Notes: generated by a model not told the origin, from the sequence alone. DNA of 64,000 nucleotides from Chitinophaga niabensis (GCA_017849435.1 JAFIGY010000003.1:1-64000), one strand, 5' to 3'. Numbered from the stretch's first letter, positions 42,644-51,896 are shown. Made by a program: numbers and translations.

Positions 42644-42668
42644 TCTTTTTACCCTAAAACTTCAAACA

Positions 42669-43325
42669 ATGGCACTCGATAAATACGGTATTGCAAAACG
42701 CATTGCCCGGGAATTGCAGGATGGTATGTATGTGAACCTGGGGATAGGGATTCCCACGCTCGTATCCAATTTTGTACCCGCCGGTATTTCCATCATGCTG
42801 CAATCGGAGAACGGTATGCTGGGTATGGGGCCTTACCCCGCGGAAGAAGCGATAGATGCGGACCTGATCAACGCCGGTAAGGAAACGGTGACGATACTGC
42901 CCGGCGGCGCTTTCTTTGATTCCGCCGAAAGCTTCGGCATGATCCGCGCCGGGAAGGTGGACCTCACGGTACTCGGCGCGATGGAAGTTTCCGACACCGG
43001 TGATATCGCCAACTGGAAAATACCCGGGAAAATGGTCAAAGGCATGGGTGGCGCGATGGACCTGGTAGCCTCCGCCCGCAACATCATCGTGGCCATGATG
43101 CACACCAACCCGAAAGGAGAAAGCAAGCTGCTGCCCCAATGTACCCTTCCTCTCACAGGTGTGCGCTGTGTGAAAAAGATCGTAACGGAGCTGGCCGTAC
43201 TGGACGTGACCCCCGAAGGATTCATGCTGCTGGAACGTGCACCGGGCATATCTGTGGAAGAGATAAAAGCCAAAACGGCCGGCCGGCTGGTGATACCGGA
43301 GGATGTGCCTGAAATGGTTTTATAA
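42669..43325 (+). CDS. 3-oxoacid CoA-transferase subunit B
   Basis: 218 residues. [14 protein letters not shown], then [13 protein letters not shown] with the catalytic Glu, and the [14 protein letters not shown] motif. Beta subunit of the enzyme encoded just upstream. Confidence 0.94.
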   Translation: MALDKYGIAKRIARELQDGMYVNLGIGIPTLVSNFVPAGISIMLQSENGMLGMGPYPAEEAIDADLINAGKETVTILPGGAFFDSAESFGMIRAGKVDLTVLGAMEVSDTGDIANWKIPGKMVKGMGGAMDLVASARNIIVAMMHTNPKGESKLLPQCTLPLTGVRCVKKIVTELAVLDVTPEGFMLLERAPGISVEEIKAKTAGRLVIPEDVPEMVL

Positions 43326-43339
43326 TCGTAACTTACAGT

Positions 43340-44170
43340 ATGCAATTGTGTTATAACGGTAAATTCATGGCGGCAGACAAACCGTTGCTGACCGTGGATA
43401 ACCGCAGTTTCCGGTATGGCGACGGGTGTTTTGAGACCATGAAAGTGTACCAGGGGCAACTGTTAGTGGCAGATCTGCATTTTGAAAGGCTGATCGCAAG
43501 CTTACATATCCTGCACTTTCACATTCCCGCGCATTTTACAAAAGAATACTTTTTGGAGTTGATCCGCGAGCTCTGCCAGGTCAATGGTGTGAGCCGGCTG
43601 GCCCGTGTACGCCTCACCGTGTGGCGCGCCGGCACCGGGCTGTACGATCCTGTGGATCATACACCACATTTCCTCATACAGTGCTGGGAATTACCGAAAC
43701 ATATCTTTGAGTTGAATGAAGCAGGCGTAAGTCTGGGCATCTTTCCCGATGCCATCAAGAGCGCGGATAAGCTTGCCAATGTGAAATCCAACAACTGTCT
43801 TCCATACGTAATGGCCGCGCTGTACGCACGCCAGCACAATCTCAATGAGGTATTGCTGTTGAACAATTTCGGTCGCGTTGCGGATACCACCATCGCCAAT
43901 ATTTTTATCGTACATGGCCGCAAGGTGATCACGCCGCCGTTGAGTGAGGGCTGTGTTTCCGGCGTGATGCGAAAGCATTTACTACAGGCCGAACTTCCCT
44001 TTCGGATTGAAGAACAGCCGCTGACGGTGAGCGATCTTGCGGGGGCAGATGAGATATTCCTTACCAACGCCATCTTCGGCATCCGCTGGGTGGGGCGGTT
44101 CAGGAACACGCATTACTCGAATGCCGCCTCGTTGATCCTGCATGATCTGCTGCACGAAACAATGTTATAG
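43340..44170 (+). CDS. Aminotransferase class IV (PLP-dependent)
   Basis: 276 residues. Fold-type IV features: FRYGDGCFETMKVYQGQL, the PLP-lysine region KLANVKSNNCLPYVMA, and DEIFLTNAIFGIRWV. Candidates are 4-amino-4-deoxychorismate lyase, branched-chain or D-amino acid aminotransferase; the sequence alone does not decide. Nearby folE fits folate synthesis (PabC), but as inference only. Its 3' end overlaps mqnD by 6 bp, convergent. Confidence 0.85.
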   Translation: MQLCYNGKFMAADKPLLTVDNRSFRYGDGCFETMKVYQGQLLVADLHFERLIASLHILHFHIPAHFTKEYFLELIRELCQVNGVSRLARVRLTVWRAGTGLYDPVDHTPHFLIQCWELPKHIFELNEAGVSLGIFPDAIKSADKLANVKSNNCLPYVMAALYARQHNLNEVLLLNNFGRVADTTIANIFIVHGRKVITPPLSEGCVSGVMRKHLLQAELPFRIEEQPLTVSDLAGADEIFLTNAIFGIRWVGRFRNTHYSNAASLILHDLLHETML

Positions 44171-44953
44171 CGCCATCATCTCCTTCAACCTTTCCACGGC
44201 TATTCTGCCTTCTTCGCCCAGGTCAAGACTGAATTCATTCACATACAGATCAATATGCTGCCGCATCACCTGCTCGTCCATTTCCTGCGCATGTGCCTTC
44301 ACATAATCCGATAATACAGGATATGCTGCAAATGCCTGCTGGAGGCTGCGACGGATCAATTGGTCCACTTGCTGTTGTACAGTTTCAGGAACGTCCCGAC
44401 GGATGAAAATGCCGCCCAATGGGATCGGTTGACCGGTTTGTGTTTCCCAATATTCGCCGAGATCTGTCAGCTTTACGAGGCCTTTCTGCTGATAAGTAAA
44501 ACGATTTTCATGAATGATTACGCCTGCATCTGCTTCGCCGGATAATACCGCCTGTTCAATATCGGAAAAGACCATGATCTTTTTATTCACGGCATTTGGA
44601 AAGGCAATGCTGAAAAGGAGATTGGCGGTAGTGAACGCTCCCGGAATGGCGATCGTATATTGATGGATGGTTTCCAGCGGGATCGTTTTTTTGGCGATCA
44701 GCAAAGGCCCGCAACCCCGGCCGAGTGCGCTGCCGCTGTTCAGCAGCCGGTATTTGTCTGCCATCCGGAGACCGGCGGCGAAGCTGAGCTTGGTGATGGC
44801 CAGCTTTCCCTGTAGTGCCCATTGGTTGAGGGTTTCCACATCTTCCAGTTTCGTGTCGAAAGAAAATCCTTCCGTGTCCATTTTCTGATTCACCATTGCA
44901 TCGAAGATGAAAGTATCATTCGGGCAGGGTGAAAATCCAAGGCTCAGGTTCAT
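44165..44953 (-). CDS. mqnD: 1,4-dihydroxy-6-naphthoate synthase (MqnD)
   Basis: 262 residues, typical start LSLGFSPCPNDTFIFDAMV, and LITKLSFAAG-like and VIIHENRFTYQ motifs of the MqnA/MqnD family. Converts cyclic dehypoxanthinyl futalosine to 1,4-dihydroxy-6-naphthoate in the futalosine route of menaquinone synthesis. mqnB lies 44 bp upstream on the same strand. Confidence 0.93.
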   Translation of the reverse strand: MNLSLGFSPCPNDTFIFDAMVNQKMDTEGFSFDTKLEDVETLNQWALQGKLAITKLSFAAGLRMADKYRLLNSGSALGRGCGPLLIAKKTIPLETIHQYTIAIPGAFTTANLLFSIAFPNAVNKKIMVFSDIEQAVLSGEADAGVIIHENRFTYQQKGLVKLTDLGEYWETQTGQPIPLGGIFIRRDVPETVQQQVDQLIRRSLQQAFAAYPVLSDYVKAHAQEMDEQVMRQHIDLYVNEFSLDLGEEGRIAVERLKEMMAL

Positions 44954-44997
44954 GGTAGATCAGCGCTTTAAGAGGCAAAGATAAGCTGTTCCATTGT

Positions 44998-45696
44998 TCA
45001 GATAATGGGTAGCTCAGCGAACGTCTGCCGGAGAAGATTATTCAGATTTTTAACAGCAAGCGGAATATCCCATTTGCTTTTATCCCTCACTTCCACATAA
45101 TTGGAGATCGTGCGGAGCTGCAGGAAGGGAATATGTTCCATGAGGCATGCGTAATGAAAGGCCGCACCTTCCATACTTTCAATATCCGGCTGATATTTTT
45201 GTTCCAGCCTGTTGATGGTTGCCGCCGATCCGCTGACCATATTGACGGAAACGCCCGTGGCTTGCGGAAGCGCCTGAAGAGCCGGTGGCAGCTGCTCCCA
45301 TGTATTGATTAAATAATGATGCGTAAATGGTGACATATCATGCTGCCAGAGCCCTATCCCGAACAAATCCGCAAACTCCCCCCGATCCTCCGCCCCAAGG
45401 TCGCCCAGCACTTCCCGCCGTACCACCACTCCGGTGCCCAATGCCCAGTCCCGGCGGAAACATCCCGCAATCCCCGCTTGTATGGCAACATCCGGCCGGT
45501 GCAGCGCAAAGTACTTTCCCAGCGAGAATCCTGTATACATCATCCCAATACCTGTCACCAGCACGGCTACTTCCAATGCGCCCTTTTGTCCTTTTATTGT
45601 AAAGTTCCCCGCTGACGTTGCTTCCCCTGTTTCCTGCAGCCAGTCTGTAAAAGGCTTTATCTCCAGTGCTGTAGCGGCCGTGATGAGTACTTTCAT
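44998..45696 (-). CDS. mqnB: Futalosine hydrolase (MqnB)
   Basis: 232 residues of the nucleoside-phosphorylase-like fold. VLITAATALEIKPF, VLVTGIGMMYTGFSLGKYF, and SMEGAAFHYACLMEHIPF with the glutamate that contacts ribose. Releases hypoxanthine from futalosine. With mqnD it indicates the futalosine route rather than the classical Men route. The upstream TACCTTTA on the minus strand (45700-45707) is one base off the -7 consensus. Confidence 0.92.
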   Translation of the reverse strand: MKVLITAATALEIKPFTDWLQETGEATSAGNFTIKGQKGALEVAVLVTGIGMMYTGFSLGKYFALHRPDVAIQAGIAGCFRRDWALGTGVVVRREVLGDLGAEDRGEFADLFGIGLWQHDMSPFTHHYLINTWEQLPPALQALPQATGVSVNMVSGSAATINRLEQKYQPDIESMEGAAFHYACLMEHIPFLQLRTISNYVEVRDKSKWDIPLAVKNLNNLLRQTFAELPII

Positions 45697-45738
45697 GCCT
45701 TAAAGGTACATTATGTAACTTTACACCCTGAATTACTT

Positions 45739-45746
45739 TAAATTTG
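45739..45746 (+). promoter_or_regulatory. -7 element of the queD-folE promoter
   Basis: TAAATTTG is an exact -7 match, 23 bp before the queD start. No clear -33 element was seen. Confidence 0.45.
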
Positions 45747-45769
45747 CAGGAAATTTATTCGGACTAAAA

Positions 45770-46183
45770 ATGATCTATTTAACGCGCGTGGAGCATTTTA
45801 ATGCGGCACACAAGCTATTTAACCCGCATTGGAGCAAAGAGCAGAACCTGGAGGTATTCGGTAAATGCGCTAACGACAACTGGCATGGTCATAATTATGA
45901 TCTGCATGTGACCGTAAAGGGCAATCCCGATCCGGAGACCGGCTTCGTGTTCAATGCCAAAACACTCGGTACGCTGATCAAGGATGTAATTGTGGAGAAG
46001 CTGGACCATAGAAATCTGAACCTGGACGTGGATTTCATGAAAGATAAGTTCACTTCCGCGGAAAATGTGGCGATCGCCATCTGGGAGCAGCTGGAAAAAC
46101 ATCTGCCTGACACCGTTCAGCTGCACTGCATCAAACTGCACGAGACCGCCAAGATCTACGTGGAATACTATGGCGGAAAATAA
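45770..46183 (+). CDS. queD: 6-carboxy-5,6,7,8-tetrahydropterin synthase (QueD)
   Basis: 137 residues of the PTPS/QueD family. Zinc His ligands at EHFNAAHKLF and NWHGHNYDLHV; catalytic Cys in FGKCAND; Asp-His in KLDHRNLNLDVDF; Glu in KLHETAKIYVEY. It converts dihydroneopterin triphosphate, the product of the next gene folE, to 6-carboxytetrahydropterin for queuosine. A 6-pyruvoyl-pterin synthase role is an alternative. folE is 19 bp downstream. Confidence 0.92.
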   Translation: MIYLTRVEHFNAAHKLFNPHWSKEQNLEVFGKCANDNWHGHNYDLHVTVKGNPDPETGFVFNAKTLGTLIKDVIVEKLDHRNLNLDVDFMKDKFTSAENVAIAIWEQLEKHLPDTVQLHCIKLHETAKIYVEYYGGK

Positions 46184-46202
46184 TCAAGCATAACCGTAAC
46201 AC

Positions 46203-46808
46203 ATGGCATACAAGCGGCAAGATTCTTACGACGAGAAAGTTACATCCGGATTGATCGATAATTACAGGAAAAGCATTGAACTGCTGGGAGAAGATCCGGA
46301 ACGGGAAGGGTTGCTGAAAACCCCCGAACGTGTGGCAAAAGCCATGCAATACATGACGCAGGGCTACCAGATGGATGCAAAAGCCATCCTCAACGGCGCA
46401 AAATTCACCGAGGCTTACAGCGAAATGGTGATCGTGAAAGATATCGAACTATACTCGATGTGCGAACATCACATGCTGCCTTTTTTCGGGAAAGCACATG
46501 TGGCGTATATCCCTAATGGTTATATCACCGGCCTGAGCAAGATAGCACGGGTGGTAGATGTGTTCTCCCGCCGGTTGCAGGTGCAGGAACGCCTGACCCA
46601 CCAGATACTCGATGCGATCCAGGAAACACTGGAGCCGCAGGGTGTGGCAGTGGTAATAGAAGCACAGCACTTGTGTATGATGATGCGTGGCGTGCAAAAG
46701 CAGAACTCGGTGACTACAACTTCCGCCTTCAGTGGACAGTTTGCGGACGGCCGCACCCGCGCGGAATTCATGAAACTGATCAGCTCAGACCTGATGAGCA
46801 GAAGATAA
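46203..46808 (+). CDS. folE: GTP cyclohydrolase I (FolE)
   Basis: 201 residues. [20 protein letters not shown] with the zinc Cys and His, [20 protein letters not shown], and [16 protein letters not shown] with the second zinc Cys. Makes dihydroneopterin triphosphate for folate and, here, for QueD. Same operon as queD. Confidence 0.97.
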   Translation: MAYKRQDSYDEKVTSGLIDNYRKSIELLGEDPEREGLLKTPERVAKAMQYMTQGYQMDAKAILNGAKFTEAYSEMVIVKDIELYSMCEHHMLPFFGKAHVAYIPNGYITGLSKIARVVDVFSRRLQVQERLTHQILDAIQETLEPQGVAVVIEAQHLCMMMRGVQKQNSVTTTSAFSGQFADGRTRAEFMKLISSDLMSRR

Positions 46809-46832
46809 AGATCACCCCGGTGATCCCCCATG

Positions 46833-46880
46833 GTTTAAGCCAGTGGACAGCACACTGGATTAAACCATATTTTTTTACAT
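46833..46880 (+). terminator. Terminator of queD-folE
   Basis: A 14-base stem with one mismatch (GGTTTAAGCCAGTG pairs with CACTGGATTAAACC), a seven-base loop, and a T-run shortly after. Confidence 0.75.
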
Positions 46881-46888
46881 ATATTTGC
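46881..46888 (+). promoter_or_regulatory. -7 element of the fabD promoter
   Basis: TATATTTG matches TAnnTTTG, 30 bp before the fabD ATG. The -33 element is not evident, as the folE terminator occupies that space. Confidence 0.45.
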
Positions 46889-46918
46889 TGCCTGATAATT
46901 AATGAATAAGAAACTTAT

Positions 46919-47827
46919 ATGAAGCACGCTTACGTATTTCCGGGACAAGGTTCCCAGTTCCCGGGCATGGGCAAAAGTTTTTATGAGCACAACCCGCAAG
47001 CCAGGTCTTTATTCGAGAAAGCCAATGACATCCTCGGTTTCCGCATTTCCGATATCATGTTTACCGGAACAGAGGAAGACCTCAAGCAAACAAAAGTAAC
47101 ACAACCCGCCGTGTTCCTGCATTCTGTGATCGCGTTCCTCTGCCTGGAGAACCCTCGCCCAGAAATGACCGCAGGCCACTCCCTCGGTGAGTTTTCCGCG
47201 CTGGTGGCCAACGGTACCCTCGCTTTTGAAGATGCGCTGCGCCTGGTAGCCATCCGCGCCAATGCGATGCAAAAAGCCTGTGAACTGCAACCTTCTACGA
47301 TGGCGGCAGTACTCGGACTGGAAGATGCGAAAGTGGAAGAGATCTGCGCCTCTATCACAGACGACGTGGTAGTGGCAGCGAATTATAATTGTCCGGGCCA
47401 GCTGGTGATCTCCGGTACCATTCCGGCAGTACAGCGGGCGATGGAACTGATGAAAGCAGCCGGTGCTAAAAGAGCGCTGTTGTTGCCGGTGGGCGGCGCT
47501 TTCCACTCTCCCCTGATGGCGCCTGCGCAGGAAGAATTGAAAACAGCTATTGAACAGACAAAGTTCAATACCCCGGCCTGCCCTGTTTATCAGAACGTGG
47601 TGGCCAAGGCAGTGAGTGATGCGGACGTTATCAAGCAAAACCTTATCACCCAGCTCACCGGCGCTGTAAAATGGACGCAATCCGTTCGGGCCATGATCGC
47701 GGACGGTGCACACCGGTTCACAGAAGTGGGGCCGGGCAAGGTGTTACAGGGATTGATCCACAAGATCGATAAAACTGTGGCAACGGACGGAGTGAGCACC
47801 GGGCTGGAAGCAGCGGTAGCGAAATAA
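46919..47827 (+). CDS. fabD: Malonyl-CoA-ACP transacylase (FabD)
   Basis: 302 residues. FPGQGSQFPGMGKSFYE, catalytic Ser in AGHSLGEFSALVA, Arg in RLVAIRANAMQ, and His in GGAFHSPLMAPA. Loads malonyl groups onto ACP. Stand-alone gene; fabH in this window lies on the other strand. Confidence 0.96.
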   Translation: MKHAYVFPGQGSQFPGMGKSFYEHNPQARSLFEKANDILGFRISDIMFTGTEEDLKQTKVTQPAVFLHSVIAFLCLENPRPEMTAGHSLGEFSALVANGTLAFEDALRLVAIRANAMQKACELQPSTMAAVLGLEDAKVEEICASITDDVVVAANYNCPGQLVISGTIPAVQRAMELMKAAGAKRALLLPVGGAFHSPLMAPAQEELKTAIEQTKFNTPACPVYQNVVAKAVSDADVIKQNLITQLTGAVKWTQSVRAMIADGAHRFTEVGPGKVLQGLIHKIDKTVATDGVSTGLEAAVAK

Positions 47828-47850
47828 TTATTTTTAATGATATTCGATGT

Positions 47851-47886
47851 ATACCGGGGGCAATTGTTCCCGGTATTTTTTATTTT
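47851..47886 (+). terminator. Terminator of fabD
   Basis: ATACCGGG (47851-47858) pairs with CCCGGTAT (47869-47876), followed by a T-rich tail. Confidence 0.75.
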
Positions 47887-47911
47887 GGGGCAAATCTCAA
47901 TACCTGTATCT

Positions 47912-48515
47912 ATGAACAAGTACCTTTTAACCCTCTTAGCCCTGTTAACCGCTTCAGGAGCCTTTGCACAATTTCTCTCAACAAGCAATGACAACTCTAC
48001 AGCCAATCTGATCCGCATCACCGGGCAAAGCAATATACCCCTGACAGGCGCGGGATTGGAACTGGGATATAATACCATGGATGGGAATGGCCATCTGTCT
48101 TCTTATGACCGGTCCTCGGGGCTTTTCAAGAAAATGACTTTTTTCGCGAAAGACATCTGCCTGCTGCCGCAGAACGGAAATGTAGGCGTTGGAACGGTTA
48201 ATGCTTTAGCCCGGTTGCACGTGTTCAAACCCGAACCCATATCGCTGGAAACCGTGGATGTTGCGTTTGCAATAGAGCAAACAGCAACACAAACATCTTC
48301 CGGAAATACCTTCTGCCGCAGAGGTTGCTGAAAAAGGCATTGATCTGGGTGACAATCAGGCGAAACTGTTACAGAAAGTGGAAGAACTGACCTTGTACCT
48401 GATTGAACAGAACAAGCAGATGCAGGACCAGCAGAAGAAGCTGGCGGAACAGGAGGCTTATATCAGGGAGCAGGAAAAGCGTATTCAGGCCCTGGAGCGG
48501 AAGGCCGCCCTGTAA
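47912..48515 (+). pseudogene. Collapsed adhesin/tail-fiber-type secreted protein (internal deletion with frameshift)
   Basis: The frame starts with a signal peptide (KYLLTLLALLTASGAFAQ) and a region with GNVGVGTVNALARLHVF, typical of the N-terminal half of long Bacteroidota secreted tail-fiber-like proteins. At about 48280-48295 the sequence jumps to the C-terminal hallmark of the same family, [16 protein letters not shown], but in the +1 frame, so the original frame ends at a TGA (48329-48331). The shifted frame runs on through [18 protein letters not shown] and a coiled-coil tail to a TAA at 48513. The middle is missing, consistent with an out-of-frame deletion. Confidence 0.75.
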
Positions 48516-48556
48516 CTTTTTCATCTCCGTATCGTTTTAAAAAACAAACACCTGCT

Positions 48557-48946
48557 ATGCGTCCTTTATCCTATCTCGCATTTCCTGTCCTTTTCATTCT
48601 GGCAGGATGCAGCAAATCCGCTGATATAGAAGCGAGATGGCTGGAAACAAGCCAGCGCAGGGAAGTGATCATTTTTAACGCCGGAATGCCCGGGGAATCG
48701 GCGGCGGAACAGATCCCGGGAGAGGGGAATTTTTTCTTTCAATCGCGGCCATTGCCATCCACCGCTAACAGGGCCAGTGAATCCGGCATTTATTTTTATA
48801 CGATCGAGGGGGACAGTCTGCTATTGAAAACCCGCCAGGAGAAATTTTATTTCAAGATGAGCCAGGACAAGAAGACGTTCACTATCGGCCGGTTCTTTTA
48901 TAATCCTGGCGGGTTGCCTGATCTGCTGGTGTTTGAAAGGCAGTGA
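48557..48946 (+). CDS. Small lipoprotein of unknown function
   Basis: 129 residues. Lipobox FILAGC at about residue 17, then a small beta-rich domain (EVIIFNAGMPGESA, GIYFYTIEGDSLLLKTRQ). No family recognised. Its stop codon directly abuts the stop of the convergent acetyltransferase gene. Confidence 0.7.
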   Translation: MRPLSYLAFPVLFILAGCSKSADIEARWLETSQRREVIIFNAGMPGESAAEQIPGEGNFFFQSRPLPSTANRASESGIYFYTIEGDSLLLKTRQEKFYFKMSQDKKTFTIGRFFYNPGGLPDLLVFERQ

Positions 48947-49393
48947 TCATAGTTCGATGCTCGCGTTCCACCATTCAGGATCGAACTTCGCATCATATTT
49001 TTTGTAAAAGTTGATAGCAGGCTCATTCCATTCCAACACCTGCCATACCATCCCGGAGAATTGCTTTTCCCGTGCTTCTTCTATCAGCTTATCGAACAGC
49101 AGCTTGCCGATCCCTTTTCCGCGCCAGCTTTCCGTCACTACAATATCTTCCAGGAACATGCGGCTGCCTTTCCACGTGGAGTAGCGGATGTAATACAGCG
49201 CGAGCCCAACAATCACGCCATCCGCTTCAGCTACAAATGCCCACCACACCGGGTTAGGGCCAAATCCGCTTTCTTCGAAATGAGACAAAGTAACGGTCAC
49301 CTGTTCCGGTGCTTTTTCATACAAAGCCAGCTCCCGCACAAGTTCCATCATACGGGCGCAATCTTTTCTTTCTGCTCTTCTTATCCGGATCAT
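48947..49393 (-). CDS. GNAT family N-acetyltransferase (diamine/spermidine type)
   Basis: 148 residues from ATG 49393 (MIRIRRAERKDC); an in-frame start at 49438 would add 15 residues and is less likely. The GNAT fold is clear: LEDIVVTESWRGKGIGKLLFDKL carries the acetyl-CoA loop (RGKGIG). The LALYEKAPEQV start and the WNEPAINFYKKYDA end match the spermidine/spermine acetyltransferase-like group. Substrate not shown. 19 bp after the PLP enzyme on the same strand. Confidence 0.87.
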   Translation of the reverse strand: MIRIRRAERKDCARMMELVRELALYEKAPEQVTVTLSHFEESGFGPNPVWWAFVAEADGVIVGLALYYIRYSTWKGSRMFLEDIVVTESWRGKGIGKLLFDKLIEEAREKQFSGMVWQVLEWNEPAINFYKKYDAKFDPEWWNASIEL

Positions 49394-49412
49394 AATATCA
49401 ATAAAAAATATT

Positions 49413-50633
49413 TTAACGTAAAGCCTGCTCGAGGTCATTCAGAATATCGGTCACAGCTTCAATCCCCACGCTTACGCGGATCAATCCATCCGTGATGCCA
49501 TACTGCTCGCGCGTTTCTTTCGGGATGCTGTAATGCGTCATCGAAGCGGGATGGCAGATGAGTGTATCGCAGGTGCCGAGGGATACGGCGCGCAGGCACA
49601 TCTGCAGCCGGTCGATGAAGCGCTTCCCGGCTTCGAGCCCGTCTTTCAGTTCAAAGCTCATCGTGGCGCCGGCATGTTTCATCTGGCGTGCAGCGATCGC
49701 GAAATCGGGATGGTGTGTGAGGCCGAGGTAATTCACCTGCGCCACTGCCGGGTGCGCATCCAGGAAACCCGCTACCTCCATGGCATTGTGGCAATGCCGC
49801 TCCATGCGTACTTCCAGCGTTTTGATGCCCTGTGTGAGCAGGAAGGCGTCAAATGGATTGCTGTTGGCGCCGAGCAACCGGTGTACCTTTTCCACCGGGC
49901 CTTTCATCATTTCCACATCCTTCCCGATCAACACTCCGCCAATAGCCGTTCCGTGGCCATTGAGGAATTTGGTGGTGGAGTGGAACACGTAATCTGCTCC
50001 GAATGCGAAAGGCTGTTGCAGGTAAGGGGTGGCAAAGGTATTGTCCACGGCCGATAAGAGCCCATGCGCTTTGGCAATTCCGATCAGCGCTTCCAGGTCA
50101 ACGCAGCGTAATGTAGGATTGGCAGGCGTTTCCAGGTACATCAGTTTGATGGAAGGATCTGCTTTGATGATATCGGCGGTCTTGTTCAGGTCCCGCATAT
50201 CAGTGATGATCGCTTCAATACCCAGTGGTGGTAGTATTTTGCGTAAAAGTTCTTCTGTGCCGCCATAGAGGGAATAATGCGTGATCACTTTATCGCCGGC
50301 CTTCAGATGTGCGAGAAAAAGGGTGGAGAGGGCGCCCATCCCTGAGGCGTGCAGTTTGGCCTTGAGCGGCAATGGCTGACCGTAGGGATCGGTAAGCCCG
50401 AAACCTTCGAGGGCAGCGATCTTTTCCTCTGCTTCCCGGAAATTGGGACTGTCCCAGCGGGAATAAATATAGCCTTCTTCCTGCCCGCTGAACCGGCGCA
50501 TCCCCTGTTCCGCCGAGTCATACACATAAGTGGAAGAGGCGTAAACCGGCGTCAGGTGCGCATATAGCGGATCCTGTTCATGGCCTGCATGCACGCATAC
50601 AGAACTGAAACCGGAGAGCGGTGTTTGTTTCAT
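49413..50633 (-). CDS. Trans-sulfuration PLP enzyme (cystathionine gamma-synthase/lyase or methionine gamma-lyase family)
   Basis: 406 residues. Cys/Met metabolism fold: SGMGALSTLFLAHLKAGD, YLETPANPTLRCVD, and the PLP-lysine in HSTTKFLNGHGTAIGG, with RHCHNAMEVAGFL and SLGTCDTLICHPASMTH. The exact reaction (CGS, CGL or MGL) cannot be told from motifs alone; the neighbouring genes are not sulfur-specific. Confidence 0.9.
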   Translation of the reverse strand: MKQTPLSGFSSVCVHAGHEQDPLYAHLTPVYASSTYVYDSAEQGMRRFSGQEEGYIYSRWDSPNFREAEEKIAALEGFGLTDPYGQPLPLKAKLHASGMGALSTLFLAHLKAGDKVITHYSLYGGTEELLRKILPPLGIEAIITDMRDLNKTADIIKADPSIKLMYLETPANPTLRCVDLEALIGIAKAHGLLSAVDNTFATPYLQQPFAFGADYVFHSTTKFLNGHGTAIGGVLIGKDVEMMKGPVEKVHRLLGANSNPFDAFLLTQGIKTLEVRMERHCHNAMEVAGFLDAHPAVAQVNYLGLTHHPDFAIAARQMKHAGATMSFELKDGLEAGKRFIDRLQMCLRAVSLGTCDTLICHPASMTHYSIPKETREQYGITDGLIRVSVGIEAVTDILNDLEQALR

Positions 50634-50664
50634 GGCTTGTAATGAATTATCTTGTTAGTGATTT

Positions 50665-50672
50665 TATCTTTG
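50665..50672 (+). promoter_or_regulatory. -7 element of the dinB-like/NUDIX promoter
   Basis: TATCTTTG matches TAnnTTTG exactly, 16 bp before the start codon at 50689. The 55-bp divergent gap holds no obvious -33 at the usual spacing. Confidence 0.45.
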
Positions 50673-50688
50673 TAAAAATAAGCTATAG

Positions 50689-51180
50689 ATGAAGGATCTC
50701 CTACTGCGGTACGCAATGTACAACATCTGGGCGAACCAGCGGATCATCGTTTTGCTGAACGGCCTTACGGACGAGCAGCTGGATCGCGATCTTGGCGGCA
50801 GTTTCCCCTTGCGGAAAACAATCTATCACATCTGGGATGCGGAAAGCATCTGGTATCAGCGGTTACAGCTGATCTCCCCCGTGGTCCGGCCGGCCGGGGA
50901 TTATAACGGCAGCTGGCCGGAATTCGTACAACAATTCGCGCGGCAGAGCGAGATGCTGAAAGACCTGATAGCGGTGGCTTCAGATGCCAAGCTGGCACAC
51001 ACGATCGAGTACCACCATTCGATAAAGGGTATCTGTAAATCAAGGGTGGAAGATGTTATCCTCACGGTATTCAACCATTCCACTTATCACCGCGGGCAGA
51101 TCGTGACCATGTTGCGACAATCAGGGGTTACGAAGATTCCGCCTACGGATTATATCGAGTACACAAGAATTAAGAAATAA
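50689..51180 (+). CDS. DinB family protein
   Basis: 163 residues, four-helix-bundle pattern: YNIWANQRIIVLLNGLTDEQ, TIYHIWDAESIWYQRL, and FNHSTYHRGQIVTMLRQ. The three His (in YHIWD, FNHSTYH) are the usual metal ligands of DinB/YfiT-like thiol-dependent proteins. Activity unknown. Followed after 20 bp by the NUDIX-like regulator, same strand. Confidence 0.88.
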   Translation: MKDLLLRYAMYNIWANQRIIVLLNGLTDEQLDRDLGGSFPLRKTIYHIWDAESIWYQRLQLISPVVRPAGDYNGSWPEFVQQFARQSEMLKDLIAVASDAKLAHTIEYHHSIKGICKSRVEDVILTVFNHSTYHRGQIVTMLRQSGVTKIPPTDYIEYTRIKK

Positions 51181-51200
51181 CGGCATAAGAAAAAGTTTGT

Positions 51201-51896
51201 ATGAGCCTGGAAACATTTTATAAAAATGCCCCAAGACACCTGGTAGCAGTGGACTGTATCATTTTCGGCTTTGAAGACGGTAAGCTGAAGCTGCTCATTA
51301 TCAAACGCAAGGTAGATCCCATGGCCGGCGCCTGGTCACTGGTAGGAGGATTTGTGCAGGAAGGGGAGAGCACGAATGATGCGGCCGGTCGCGTACTCCG
51401 GCAAACCACCGGCATTCAGGATATTTATATGGATCAGTTGCAGTGTTACGGAGATGTGGACAGGGATACCGGCGCCCGGGTAATTTCCGTGGCCTACTAC
51501 GCTCTCATCCGCATCAGTGAGCACGACCGGCTGCTGGCCAATGCCCATGGCGCACACTGGCTCTCCATGCACCAGATCCCGGAACTGATCTTCGACCACA
51601 ACAGCATGCTGAACGACGCCCTCACCCGTTTACGCGATAAAGCCCGCTTTCACCCCATCGGCTTTGAGCTGCTGCCGGAAAAATTTACGCTGCCGCAATT
51701 GCGCAACCTGTACGAAGAAATCTACCAGCGGACGCTGGATAAAAGGAATTTCCGGAAAAAGATACTGGCGCTGGACATCCTGGAGAAGTTGGAGGAGAAA
51801 GACAAAAGTACGTCCAAGAAAGGTGCGCACCTTTACCGGTTCGATAAAAAGAAATACAGCGCCCTGGCGGATCACGGGGTGGTGTTTGAGATATAG
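51201..51896 (+). CDS. NUDIX-domain transcriptional regulator (NrtR/AraR-like) with degenerate NUDIX box
   Basis: 231 residues. NUDIX fold (about 12-145) with GGFVQEGESTNDAAGRVLRQTTG; the canonical REUxEExGU reads RVLRQTTG, so all three catalytic Glu are lost and hydrolysis is unlikely. The C-terminal part (about 150-231) is a winged-helix-like domain: LPEKFTLPQLRNLYEEIY, LDKRNFRKKILAL. This arrangement matches NUDIX regulators such as NrtR and the Bacteroides AraR, which sense sugars or nucleotide sugars. Ligand and targets unknown. Confidence 0.88.
   Translation: MSLETFYKNAPRHLVAVDCIIFGFEDGKLKLLIIKRKVDPMAGAWSLVGGFVQEGESTNDAAGRVLRQTTGIQDIYMDQLQCYGDVDRDTGARVISVAYYALIRISEHDRLLANAHGAHWLSMHQIPELIFDHNSMLNDALTRLRDKARFHPIGFELLPEKFTLPQLRNLYEEIYQRTLDKRNFRKKILALDILEKLEEKDKSTSKKGAHLYRFDKKKYSALADHGVVFEI

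Noticed and set aside
45697-45769. A possible preQ1 riboswitch before queD
   Set aside because: The 73-bp gap shows no aptamer-like stem or conserved C-rich core, only a -7 box.
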